Source: Streptomyces bicolor (GTDB lineage: Bacteria > Actinomycetota > Actinomycetes > Streptomycetales > Streptomycetaceae). Taken from it: a DNA stretch of 59,379 nucleotides. The position numbers and the translations under genes are program-made. The notes below the pieces were generated by a model that did no database searches, was not told where the DNA came from, and saw nothing but the letters and a program-made list of their open reading frames with translations. Positions 52,418 through 59,379 of this stretch are shown piece by piece (within the stretch, counting starts at the first letter, position 1; each line of letters begins with the position of its first letter). The stretch spans positions 1-59,379 of the forward strand of contig NZ_JOFS01000041.1 of assembly GCF_000719285.1 (NCBI RefSeq), in the 5' to 3' direction.

Positions 52418-53599
52418 TCAGTGACCCCCCTCTACGTCCGCGAACGACGCCTGGTAGGCGGCGAACTGGGCGCGCTCCTCGTCGACGAGCGCATGCCCGT
52501 CCGCGTACACGTTCTCGAAGATGGCGAAGTGGTCCGGGTCCGGCATGGCACGGACCGCCTCGCGCACTCGTTTGCCCAACGCCTCGCTCTCGGCCTCCAG
52601 TTCCGCGAAGAATCCCTCGTCCGCGTGGTTTGAAGCCTCGAGATAGCGGCGAAGGCGCAGGATCGGGTCCTTCGCCTCCCAGGCCTGGCGCTCCTCGTCA
52701 CCCCGGTACCGGGTGGGGTCGTCGGAGGTGGTGTGAGCGCCCATGCGGTACGTGTACGCCTCGACCAGCGTCGGACCCTCACCGCTGCGGGCACGTTCCA
52801 GCGCCCACTTCGTCACGGCGAGGCAGGCCAGGACGTCGTTGCCGTCGACGCGGACGCCGGGGAAGCCGAAGCCCTGTGCGCGCTGGTAGAGCGGCACGCG
52901 GGTCTGCTTCTCGGTCGGCTCGGAGATCGCCCACTGGTTGTTCTGGCAGAAGAACACCACGGGGGCGTTGTAGACCGCGGAGAAGGTGAACGATTCCGCG
53001 ACGTCGCCCTGGCTGGAGGCGCCGTCGCCGAAGTACGCGATCACCGCGCTGTCGGCGCCGTCCTTGGCGATGCCCATCGCGTAGCCGGTGGCGTGCAGCG
53101 TCTGGGAGCCGATGACGATCGTGTAGAGCTGGAAGTTGTTGCTGTTGGGGTCCCAGCCGCCGTTGTTCACGCCGCGGAACATGCCGAGCAGGTTGGTCGG
53201 GTCGACCCCACGGCACCAGGCGACGCCGTGCTCACGGTAGGTCGGGAAGACGTAGTCGTCCTCACGGGTGGCCCGGCCGGAGCCGATCTGGGCGGCCTCC
53301 TGGCCGAGCAGCGACGCCCACAGGCCCAGCTCGCCCTGGCGCTGCAGGGAGGTGGCCTCGGCGTCGAAGCGGCGGGTGAGCACCATGTCGCGGTAGAGGC
53401 CGCGGAGCTCTTCGGGGGTGATGCCGGCGACGTACTTGTCGTACTCGGCGTTCTTCACGCGCTTGCCCTCGGGCGTCAGCAGCTGAACGAGCTCGGGGTC
53501 CGCGCTTGGCGATTTCCTTGCGGTTGTGGTCTTGCCGGCCGTGCTCTTGGTACCGGCGCTGCGTCGCGGCTTCCGCGCGGCAGTGCTCTCCACGGTCAC
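52418..53599 (-). CDS. bkdA: Branched-chain 2-oxoacid dehydrogenase, E1 alpha subunit
   Basis: 393 residues. A basic N-terminal extension (about 1-35, Ala/Lys/Thr-rich) precedes the E1alpha dehydrogenase domain with the thiamine diphosphate motif IAYFGDGASSQGDVAESF...NNQWAISEP. First gene of the bkdABC operon. GGAGGAG lies just before GTG 53599. The region upstream (53600-54101) contains a long palindrome at 53785-53815 and GTGACC/GGTCAC repeats, so the operon is probably regulated. Product acyl-CoAs feed branched fatty acids and polyketide starters. Confidence 0.95.
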   Translation of the reverse strand: MTVESTAARKPRRSAGTKSTAGKTTTARKSPSADPELVQLLTPEGKRVKNAEYDKYVAGITPEELRGLYRDMVLTRRFDAEATSLQRQGELGLWASLLGQEAAQIGSGRATREDDYVFPTYREHGVAWCRGVDPTNLLGMFRGVNNGGWDPNSNNFQLYTIVIGSQTLHATGYAMGIAKDGADSAVIAYFGDGASSQGDVAESFTFSAVYNAPVVFFCQNNQWAISEPTEKQTRVPLYQRAQGFGFPGVRVDGNDVLACLAVTKWALERARSGEGPTLVEAYTYRMGAHTTSDDPTRYRGDEERQAWEAKDPILRLRRYLEASNHADEGFFAELEAESEALGKRVREAVRAMPDPDHFAIFENVYADGHALVDEERAQFAAYQASFADVEGGH

Positions 53600-53784
53600 G
53601 TGTGCTCCTCCGTCGGTCCGGCATCCCGGGTTCGCCGGGTGCCAGTGCGGCTCACCTGAAGCCCTCCGGACGCACGGGGTGGGGTGCGGCCCATTGGGGA
53701 CAGGCGTGACAGGTGCCCCGGCGAGCGCCCTGCAAAAGGCACGTTACCCAGTGCTCCACATTTCTGTGAAACCCCTCCTGACCT

Positions 53785-53815
53785 GCGATTTTGCTTGGAT
53801 ATCCAAGTAAATCGC
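53785..53815. promoter_or_regulatory. 31-base palindrome upstream of bkdA
   Basis: GCGATTT..CTTGGATATCCAAG..AATCGC: the inner 14-bp CTTGGATATCCAAG is a perfect palindrome, and with one bulged T the arms continue to GCGA/TCGC. It lies 186 bases before the bkdA start. The size and symmetry suggest an operator, possibly for an Lrp/AsnC-type regulator, which is known to control bkd genes in Streptomyces. Confidence 0.7.
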
Positions 53816-54020
53816 GAAAGCCGGGAACAACTCCAGGTCACAGCCTTGCAGGGGGCCGGAACAACGGCACGTTATATCGGTGACCCAGGTCACGGGAAGA
53901 GTCGACGAGGGTGAGGTCACTGAAGTCGTGTGACGCTGATCTCGTGCATGAAAGCGGATAAATCAGGTTGTGCCTGCTGGGCGATTCAGCCAGCCGCGAT
54001 TCCGTCACCCGCCGTAAACG

Positions 54021-54064
54021 CCACGCGCGCGTGGAGCCCGCTTCCGGGCCGCACGCGCGCGTGG
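54021..54064 (-). terminator. Terminator of kinase at 54102
   Basis: CCACGCGCGCGTGGAGCCCG and CGGGCCGCACGCGCGCGTGG form a 20-bp stem with two mismatches and a CTTC loop, 38 bases beyond the kinase stop on the minus strand. Confidence 0.85.
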
Positions 54065-54101
54065 GGATGTTCTCTTCCGCCTGGCCGTGCCGGCGGGCCG
54101 G

Positions 54102-55667
54102 TCAGGCGCCGCCGCCTCCGGTTTCACCCGTGGGGGCGGTCGGCAGCGTCGGCGGCGTGCTCGGGTCCTCCGTGGGCTCCTCGGTCGGCTCCTCCGTCGG
54201 GTCCTCGGTCGGCTCGGCCGTGGTCGGGTCCTCGGTCGGCTCGTACGTCGGATCCTCCGTCGGCTCGTACGTGGGGTCCTCGGTCGGCTCGTAGGTCGGG
54301 TCGGTGCCCGTGCCGGTGCCGTCGTCCGTGTACTCGTCGGTCGGCTCGTCCGTCGGCTCGTCGCTCGGCGTCTCGCTGGCCTTGTCCTCGTCGGTGGTCT
54401 GCGACGTGGTCGGCGTCTGCTTGGTGCCACCGCCCCCGCCGTCACCGCCGCCGTTGTTCATCGCCCACGCGACGCCCGCCGCGATCGCGATCACCGCGAG
54501 GACGGCCAGGATCCACAGCTTGCCGCGGCCACTGCCCCGGTTGCCGTGCCCCTCGAAGCCGCCGTCGTCGCCACCGCCGTACCTGTTGGGCAGGATCGGC
54601 TGCGGGATCTGCGTCGTGCCGGAGGCCGGGGTGCCCGGATGCCCCATGACGGTCGTGTTCGCGAAGCCCGCGGCCGGGGTGTGCCGGCCGTCGTGCATCG
54701 CCACCGGGCCGGTGTTCCAGGTGCCGGTGTGGCCGCCCTGGTCGTACAGCATCTGCAGGCCGTACTGGACGAGGCCGCGCATCTCCTCGGCCGTCTGGAA
54801 CCGGTCGTCCGGCTCCTTGGCGAGCGAGCGCATGACCAGGCCGTCGAGCTCCGGCGGCACGCTGTCGGAGACCTCGGACGGCGGCGTCGGGATGTCCTGG
54901 ACGTGCTGGTAGACCACCGACAGCGGGGTCTCGCCGGTGAACGGCGGGCGCAGCGCGAGGAGTTCGTAGAGCAGGCAGCCCGTCGCGTACAGGTCGGAGC
55001 GGTGGTCGACCGCCTTGCCGAGCGCCTGCTCCGGGGACAGGTACTGCGGCGTGCCCATGACCATGCCGGTCTGCGTCATCGTCGACTGCGCGCCGTGCAG
55101 CGCGCGGGCGATGCCGAAGTCCATCACCTTCACGGCGCCGTTGTGGGTGATGATGACGTTGGCCGGCTTGATGTCACGGTGCACGATGCCGTGCTGGTGC
55201 GAGTAGGCGAGCGCCTCCAGGACACCGGAGACGATGATCAGTGCCTGCTCGGGGCCCGGCGCCTCGGCGTTGAGGAGGAGGTCGCGGATCGTGCGGCCCT
55301 CGACGATCTCCATGACGATGTACGGCACGCTCTGGCCGTTCACGAGGTCCTCGCCGGAGTCGTACACGGCGACGATCGCGTGGTGGTTGAGGCCGGCCAC
55401 CGACTGGGCCTCGCGCGTGAAGCGGGCCTTGGACACCGGGTCCTCGGCGAGGTCTGAGCGCAGCAGCTTGACCGCCACGGTGCGCCCGAGGCGCACGTCC
55501 TCGGCCGCGAACACCTCGGCCATGCCGCCCCGGCCGAGTCTGCGGGTCAGCCTGTAACGGCCGTCCCCGACAAGTCCGCCATTACCCCACATCTCCGGCG
55601 CGTCTGACATACCGCCGCCAGCCGCCTCGGGGTCGGACGGGCCCTGAGCGCGCTGCTGCTGTGCCAT
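54102..55667 (-). CDS. Transmembrane Ser/Thr protein kinase without PASTA domains
   Basis: 521 residues. Cytoplasmic kinase domain at about 38-300: glycine loop GRGGMAEV (45-52), Lys67, catalytic HRDIKPAN with Asp165, DFG at 183-185. A Gly-rich linker follows, a transmembrane helix at 383-403, then an extracytoplasmic tail of Pro/Thr/Glu repeats (PTEDPTYEPTED) with no PASTA unit. It phosphorylates proteins on Ser/Thr; ligand and substrate unknown. GAGG precedes ATG 55667. Divergent from the other kinase at 56020. The tail's DNA is repetitive (54150-54303). Confidence 0.93.
   Translation of the reverse strand: MAQQQRAQGPSDPEAAGGGMSDAPEMWGNGGLVGDGRYRLTRRLGRGGMAEVFAAEDVRLGRTVAVKLLRSDLAEDPVSKARFTREAQSVAGLNHHAIVAVYDSGEDLVNGQSVPYIVMEIVEGRTIRDLLLNAEAPGPEQALIIVSGVLEALAYSHQHGIVHRDIKPANVIITHNGAVKVMDFGIARALHGAQSTMTQTGMVMGTPQYLSPEQALGKAVDHRSDLYATGCLLYELLALRPPFTGETPLSVVYQHVQDIPTPPSEVSDSVPPELDGLVMRSLAKEPDDRFQTAEEMRGLVQYGLQMLYDQGGHTGTWNTGPVAMHDGRHTPAAGFANTTVMGHPGTPASGTTQIPQPILPNRYGGGDDGGFEGHGNRGSGRGKLWILAVLAVIAIAAGVAWAMNNGGGDGGGGGTKQTPTTSQTTDEDKASETPSDEPTDEPTDEYTDDGTGTGTDPTYEPTEDPTYEPTEDPTYEPTEDPTTAEPTEDPTEEPTEEPTEDPSTPPTLPTAPTGETGGGGA
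54150..54303. repeat. Repetitive DNA encoding Pro/Thr/Glu tail of kinase
   Basis: Repeating units of about 24 bases with TCGGTCGGCTCGTACGTCGG-like sequence encode the DPTYEPTE repeats of the extracytoplasmic tail. Confidence 0.8.
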
Positions 55668-56019
55668 CAGTCCTCGCCGTCGTTTCTGCCCGCGGTGCGC
55701 GCGGTGTTGTTACGGTCTCCGTCGGCCACGCTACAGCCTTCACGCAAGCCGTCGGTCCGAGACGGTCGCCCCAAACCGGAAGGAGCCGGACCGGCCATAA
55801 AACCGGTACCCCGTCCCCTCGTGCAAATTCTGTGGACCGGCCGCACCTCCCCTGTAACGCTTCCGCGACTCTTCTTTCGCGTACGGTCACGGAACGGGCA
55901 CCTCGCTTGACCTGTCAGTGCCGTGGGGCAGACTTGGCCCGGAATAGCACTTTGGATCACTCGGATCACCTGATCCACGCCAATCGCAGGCGCCCAAGAG
56001 GCTACGGGGGAAGCAGAAC
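55668..56019. other. 352-bp divergent promoter region between two kinases
   Basis: No gene of its own. The direct repeats GGATCACTC and GGATCACCT and the palindrome GGATCA-CC-TGATCC lie at 55954-55976, about 45-65 bases before the second kinase. Other features were not recognised. Confidence 0.7.
55954..55976. promoter_or_regulatory. GGATCA repeats in kinase-2 leader
   Basis: GGATCA at 55954-55959 and 55963-55968 (9-base spacing) followed by TGATCC at 55971-55976, so the last two form a 6-2-6 palindrome. Candidate operator in promoter position; no regulator known. Confidence 0.45.
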
Positions 56020-57747
56020 ATGAGCCAGGACGGCGCACAGGGCGGCCACGCGGGGCGGGCACTGGCCGGTGGCCGCTATCAGCTGCGGGATCTGCTCGGC
56101 CAGGGCGGCATGGCCGCGGTGCACCTCGCCTACGACACCGTGCTCGACCGGCAGGTGGCGGTCAAGACGCTGCACACCGAGCTCGGCCGCGAGCAGGCCT
56201 TCCGCGAGCGCTTCCGCCGCGAGGCCCAGGCCGTGGCGAAGCTCACGCACACCAACATCGTCTCGGTCTTCGACACCGGCGAGGACACCGTCGACGGCAT
56301 GACGACGCCGTACATCGTCATGGAGTACATCGAGGGCCGGCCGCTGAGCTCGGTCTTCGACGAGGACATACGGCAGTTCGGCGCGGTGCCCGCCGACAAG
56401 GCGCTGAAGATCATCTCCGATGTGCTCGCGGCCCTGGAGATCAGCCACGAGATGGGGCTGGTCCACCGGGACATCAAGCCGGGCAACGTCATGGTGAACA
56501 AGCGCGGCGTCGTCAAGGTGATGGACTTCGGCATCGCGCGCGCCATGCAGTCCGGTGTGACGTCCATGACGCAGACCGGCATGGTGGTCGGCACCCCGCA
56601 GTACCTCTCGCCGGAACAGGCGCTGGGCCGGGCCGTGGACGCCCGCTCCGACCTGTACTCGGTCGGCATCATGCTGTTCCAACTGGTCACCGGGCGGCTG
56701 CCGTTCGACGCGGACTCGCCGCTGGCGATCGCGTACGCGCATGTGCAGGAGGAGCCGGTGGCTCCCTCCTCGATCAACCGCGCCCTGCCGCCGGCGGTGG
56801 ACGCGCTGGTCGCCCGCGCGCTGAAGAAGAATCCGAACGAACGCTTCCCGAGCGCCGAGTCCATGCGCGAGGAGTGCCTGCGCGTGGCCGCGTCCTTCCA
56901 GGCCGCCCCGCCGAGCATCGTGCCGGGCGCGCAGACGCAGAGCGGTCAGGGCGTCGGCGCCTCGGTGTTCCCGCCGGTCAGCCCCCAGACCCCACCGCCG
57001 GCCCCGCATCAGACGCCGCCACCGCCGGTCGGCCCGCAGACGCCCCCGCCGGCTCCCGTCCAGACGCCGTACCAGCAGACCCCGGCCCCGAACCCGTACG
57101 GCACGCCGCCGCCGTCGATGCCCTCGCCGTCGTACGGCTATCCGCAGCAGCCCGGCTACCGTACGCCGCCGCCGGCCGCGTACTCCCCGCAACCGGGCGC
57201 CTCGACCCCGCCGCCCGGTGCCCCGCAGCCGTACACCATCTCGCCCCAGCGGCAGCCCTCTTCGGGCGGCGGCAGGAACAACCGGCCGGTGATCATCGTC
57301 TCGATCGCCGTGTCCGTCGTGGCGGTGATCAGCCTGATCCTGGCGACGACGCTGAACGACGGCGGCACCGACGACGACGATCCGTACAGCCTGCCGACGA
57401 GCGACTACAGCTACAGCAGCCCGACCGCGACGGGCACGGGGACGAACGCCCCGGGCTATCGGGAAGGGGACAGCACGAACACGGTGAAGACGACCGAGTG
57501 CACCGAACCGTTCAAGACCTACGACGACAGCGGCAACGTGCGGGCTCCGAGCTTCATGTTCAAGTCCTGGCCGTCGGTCAAGAAGTGCCTCGACGCCGCG
57601 GGCTGGGAGTACGAGACGACCGAGGTGAACGAGAACCTGTTCGGTCATGACACCGTCATGAAGCAGTCGCCCAAGTTCTATGCGGAGTTCGACCCGGACG
57701 ACCCGCCGGTGTTCCAGATCGAGGTCTCGACGGGTCTGCCGAAGTAG
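56020..57747 (+). CDS. Transmembrane Ser/Thr protein kinase with PASTA-like sensor
   Basis: 575 residues. Kinase domain at about 15-280: GQGGMAAV loop, Lys49, HRDIKPGN with Asp151, DFG 169-171. A long Pro/Gln-rich linker, a transmembrane helix at about 423-446 (VIIVSIAVSVVAVISLILA), then an outer part of about 125 residues. Its last 65 residues (SWPSVKKCLDAAGWEYETTEV, then QSPKFYAEFDPDDPPVFQIEVSTG) align by eye with a PASTA unit and hold a Cys that could pair with the Cys before it. PASTA domains bind peptidoglycan fragments. Start ATG 56020. Followed by a strong terminator. Confidence 0.93.
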   Translation: MSQDGAQGGHAGRALAGGRYQLRDLLGQGGMAAVHLAYDTVLDRQVAVKTLHTELGREQAFRERFRREAQAVAKLTHTNIVSVFDTGEDTVDGMTTPYIVMEYIEGRPLSSVFDEDIRQFGAVPADKALKIISDVLAALEISHEMGLVHRDIKPGNVMVNKRGVVKVMDFGIARAMQSGVTSMTQTGMVVGTPQYLSPEQALGRAVDARSDLYSVGIMLFQLVTGRLPFDADSPLAIAYAHVQEEPVAPSSINRALPPAVDALVARALKKNPNERFPSAESMREECLRVAASFQAAPPSIVPGAQTQSGQGVGASVFPPVSPQTPPPAPHQTPPPPVGPQTPPPAPVQTPYQQTPAPNPYGTPPPSMPSPSYGYPQQPGYRTPPPAAYSPQPGASTPPPGAPQPYTISPQRQPSSGGGRNNRPVIIVSIAVSVVAVISLILATTLNDGGTDDDDPYSLPTSDYSYSSPTATGTGTNAPGYREGDSTNTVKTTECTEPFKTYDDSGNVRAPSFMFKSWPSVKKCLDAAGWEYETTEVNENLFGHDTVMKQSPKFYAEFDPDDPPVFQIEVSTGLPK

Positions 57748-57797
57748 TGCCCGCGGTGACGTCCGCGAAGGCGTCCACGGTGACGTCCGCGAGGTGA

Positions 57798-57829
57798 AAG
57801 GGCCCGGCAGCGTTGGCTGCCGGGCCCTT
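57798..57829 (+). terminator. Terminator after kinase at 56020
   Basis: AAGGGCCCGGCAGC and GCTGCCGGGCCCTT form a perfect 14-bp stem with a GTTG loop, 51 bases after the stop codon; also suitable for the convergent Bpa gene. Confidence 0.9.
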
Positions 57830-57854
57830 GTGGTGTCGGGCGGGGACCGTGGTT

Positions 57855-58397
57855 CTAGAGGTACGGCCCACCCGATCGGCCGCCTTGGCGCGGCTCGCCG
57901 TCCTCGTGGCCGCCGACTCCCGGCGGGAGGGCGCGGCGCATCTGCTCCAACTGGGCGCGGGCGGCCATTTGCTGAGCGAAGAGCGTGGTCTGGATGCCGT
58001 GGAAGAGGCCCTCCAGCCAGCCGACCAACTGGGCCTGCGCGATACGCAGTTCCGCGTCGCTCGGCGTCGCGTCGTCCGTGAACGGCAAGGAGAGCCGCTC
58101 CAGTTCCTCGACCAGCTCCGGGGCCAGGCCGTCCTCCAGTTCCTTCACCGAACTGGCGTGGATCTCCTTCAGCCGGACCCGGCTCGCTTCGTCCAGCGGA
58201 GCCACGCGCACCTCTTCGAGCAGCTGCTTGATCATGCTGCCGATCCGCATGACCTTCGCCGGCTGCTCGACCTGCTCCGTCACCGGGATCTCGCGGGAGT
58301 CCTCGTCTCCGTTACCGCCGGTGAGCGCCATCCCGTCCTGGCCCACGACCAGGATCTGGGGGTTCTCGGACGGCCTTTCGTTCCTCGGCATCTCCAT
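57855..58397 (-). CDS. bpa: Bacterial proteasome activator (Bpa/PafE)
   Basis: About 180 residues. Central helical core (MRIGSMIKQLLEEVRVAPLDEASRVRLKEIHASSVKELEDGLAPELVEELERLSLPF) and the C-terminal end GPYL, similar to the GQYL motif by which mycobacterial Bpa docks on the 20S proteasome alpha ring. Bpa forms a dodecameric ring that opens the proteasome without ATP and degrades unfolded proteins. Start at ATG 58397 is likely (MEMPRNERP); GTG 58415 and ATG 58391 are alternatives. Convergent with the kinase gene. Confidence 0.92.
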   Translation of the reverse strand: MEMPRNERPSENPQILVVGQDGMALTGGNGDEDSREIPVTEQVEQPAKVMRIGSMIKQLLEEVRVAPLDEASRVRLKEIHASSVKELEDGLAPELVEELERLSLPFTDDATPSDAELRIAQAQLVGWLEGLFHGIQTTLFAQQMAARAQLEQMRRALPPGVGGHEDGEPRQGGRSGGPYL

Positions 58398-58566
58398 GCC
58401 GCCATTCTCTCGCACCCGTACAGCTCATCATCGTGGTGCCCCCTGTGGGGAGAGATCCACCGTTTACGGTGCGGTACTTTCCGTCACTCTTCGGGAGCGG
58501 CGGGCCTCCGGCCCACCCGGACCGCCCGGAATGCCTTGACTGCCCGAATTATCCCCACGGCAGCGG

Positions 58567-59124
58567 CTACCTGGACCGCCCTGATTGTCCGGCCCGAGTG
58601 AAGCGCAGCAGGCGGGCCTCGCAGATGTCGAGCCAGCGGCTCTCCGCCTCGGCATGGAAGACGAGCTGCTCCAGGACGAGCAGCCGGGTCATCTCCTCGG
58701 GGTGCTCGTGCGCCCGCGCCAGCGCGTCAGCCCGCTGCCGCACATAGCCGTGCAGAGCCTCGGCCACATGCCTGCGCTGCGCCCCGACGACCTGCCTCAC
58801 GTCGACGCCGGGCGCACCGACCGCCATCACCAGCTTGATCGCCAGCTCGTCGCGGGGCGGGCTCGCCCGCTGCACGGGTCGGGTGAACCAGTCGCGCAGT
58901 TCGGCGCGGCCCGCCTCCGTCAGCGCGTACAGCACCCGCCCCGCCTCGTCCACGCCGGACTGGACGACCAGGCCGTCCCGCTCCAGCCGGCCCAGGGTCG
59001 TATAGACCTGGCCGATGTTCAGCGGCCAGGTCCCGCCCGTGCGGGCCAGGAATTCGGTGCGCAGCCGCGAGCCGTAGCGGGCGCCGGGTTCGAGGAGCGC
59101 AAGCAGCCCGTGTCGTATCGACAT
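58567..59124 (-). CDS. PadR-family transcriptional regulator
   Basis: 185 residues. N-terminal winged helix of the PadR type (RHGLLALLEPGARYGSRLRTEFLA, NIGQVYTTLGRLERDGLVVQSG, RVLYALTEAGRAEL) and a C-terminal helical dimerisation part. ATG 59124 is the family start; frames reaching upstream to 59325 are shadow. No strong ribosome binding site is seen, so leaderless translation is possible (CACAAT about 10 bases before). The controlled gene is not in the window or is cut off. Confidence 0.88.
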   Translation of the reverse strand: MSIRHGLLALLEPGARYGSRLRTEFLARTGGTWPLNIGQVYTTLGRLERDGLVVQSGVDEAGRVLYALTEAGRAELRDWFTRPVQRASPPRDELAIKLVMAVGAPGVDVRQVVGAQRRHVAEALHGYVRQRADALARAHEHPEEMTRLLVLEQLVFHAEAESRWLDICEARLLRFTRAGQSGRSR

Positions 59125-59379
59125 ACCCGGATTGTGCGCCGGATTCGGTCGGGTGGCGGAGTCCGGAATGCCGGGTGTGGCGGGTGCTGTGAGGCTTGGT
59201 CCCATGACTTCCTGGCTGGCCCTGGTGGGAAAACGACGGGCACGCCCTGCCTCCGGCGGTTCGCGCGCGTGGGGCCGGGCGGCGCGGAGGGGCGCGGCCG
59301 GGCCTGCCCCCGGGGCGGTGATCACGGGCTTGCCGAGAGGCGGGGGTGGGGGCGGTGAGTCCTCGTCGCCGGATGGGGT

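Larger units (their letters stand above)
53600..54101. other. 502-bp regulatory region upstream of bkdA
   Basis: No gene. It contains an almost perfect 31-base palindrome (53785-53815), GTGACC-CA-GGTCAC (53880-53893), further GGTCAC half sites nearby and the kinase-1 terminator hairpin. This is the bkd operon promoter region plus the end of the upstream kinase transcript. Confidence 0.8.

Noticed and set aside
53758..53773. ATTTCTGTGAAACC upstream of bkdA as a second parS
   Set aside because: The central CACGTG is missing.
59204..59379. Plus-strand ATG frame (MTSWLALVGKRRARP) open to the window end
   Set aside because: Third-position GC is low for this genome and the frame is Gly/Arg-rich with no motif; too short to support as a gene.
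1..59379. tRNA, rRNA, CRISPR array, insertion sequence, prophage or riboswitch
   Set aside because: I looked for these and saw no supporting sequence; weak copies could be missed by eye.

Overview
The window is about 59 kb of very GC-rich actinobacterial chromosome. Codon third positions are almost all G or C. There are GTG and TTG starts, many convergent genes ending in long GC-rich hairpins, a mycothiol-type enzyme, a snapalysin, a PHO box and a bacterial proteasome activator. Together these point to Streptomyces. The gene order (PhoX phosphatase, metG, aspS, D-Ala-D-Ala carboxypeptidase, bkdABC, Ser/Thr kinases, Bpa) matches, from memory, the conserved core just to one side of oriC in S. 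coelicolor. A near-perfect ParB site (parS) upstream of aspS fits that placement. No tRNA, rRNA, CRISPR array, transposase or prophage was seen.

Layout. 1-10 kb: a partial Pro/Gln-rich protein, a membrane SpoIIE-type phosphatase, membrane proteins, a MocR-type regulator divergent from an alpha/beta hydrolase with a triple direct-repeat operator between them, a membrane-anchored EEP-family hydrolase and a FUSC exporter. 10-16 kb: snapalysin and its divergent LysR regulator with a LysR box, a Tat-exported PhoX phosphatase with a PHO box, and a von Willebrand A protein with an acidic repeat linker. 16-20.3 kb: two different methionyl-tRNA synthetases in tandem, then a pectate lyase pseudogene. 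20.3-28 kb: small proteins, a degenerate nucleotidyltransferase, a 1071-residue FG-GAP secreted protein with an 18-bp palindrome in its leader, then aspS. 28-35 kb: a PAS-GAF-PP2C-ATPase phosphatase, an AI-2E family permease, a pirin, a 5'-truncated drug-efflux gene next to what looks like the tail of a TetR gene, and an SseB protein. 35-46 kb: an intradiol dioxygenase-like lipoprotein, acyl-CoA dehydrogenase, M18 aminopeptidase, an SH3-like secreted protein facing a transmembrane XRE regulator, a cupin/AraC divergent pair, a nitrilase and a mycothiol-dependent enzyme. 46-59 kb: methyltransferase, GntR/MFS operon, D-Ala-D-Ala carboxypeptidase, the bkdABC operon, two divergent Ser/Thr kinases, Bpa and a PadR regulator.

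Working together. Several units pair a regulator with its likely target: MocR/hydrolase, LysR/snapalysin, GntR/MFS, XRE/SH3, AraC-GlxA/cupin. The bkd genes encode E1alpha, E1beta and E2 of the branched-chain 2-oxoacid dehydrogenase, which provides branched acyl-CoA for fatty-acid and polyketide starters. The kinases and SpoIIE-like phosphatases form a signalling layer.

Most worth a second look: (1) the tandem MetRS pair, the first copy having both class-I signature motifs altered (HLGN and KFSTS); (2) the probable deletion scar at about 34.02 kb; (3) clear but uncharacterised operator-like palindromes ahead of bkdA, the FG-GAP gene and the SH3 gene; (4) the transmembrane XRE/SH3 pair. I did not find a clearly new multi-gene defence or biosynthetic system.
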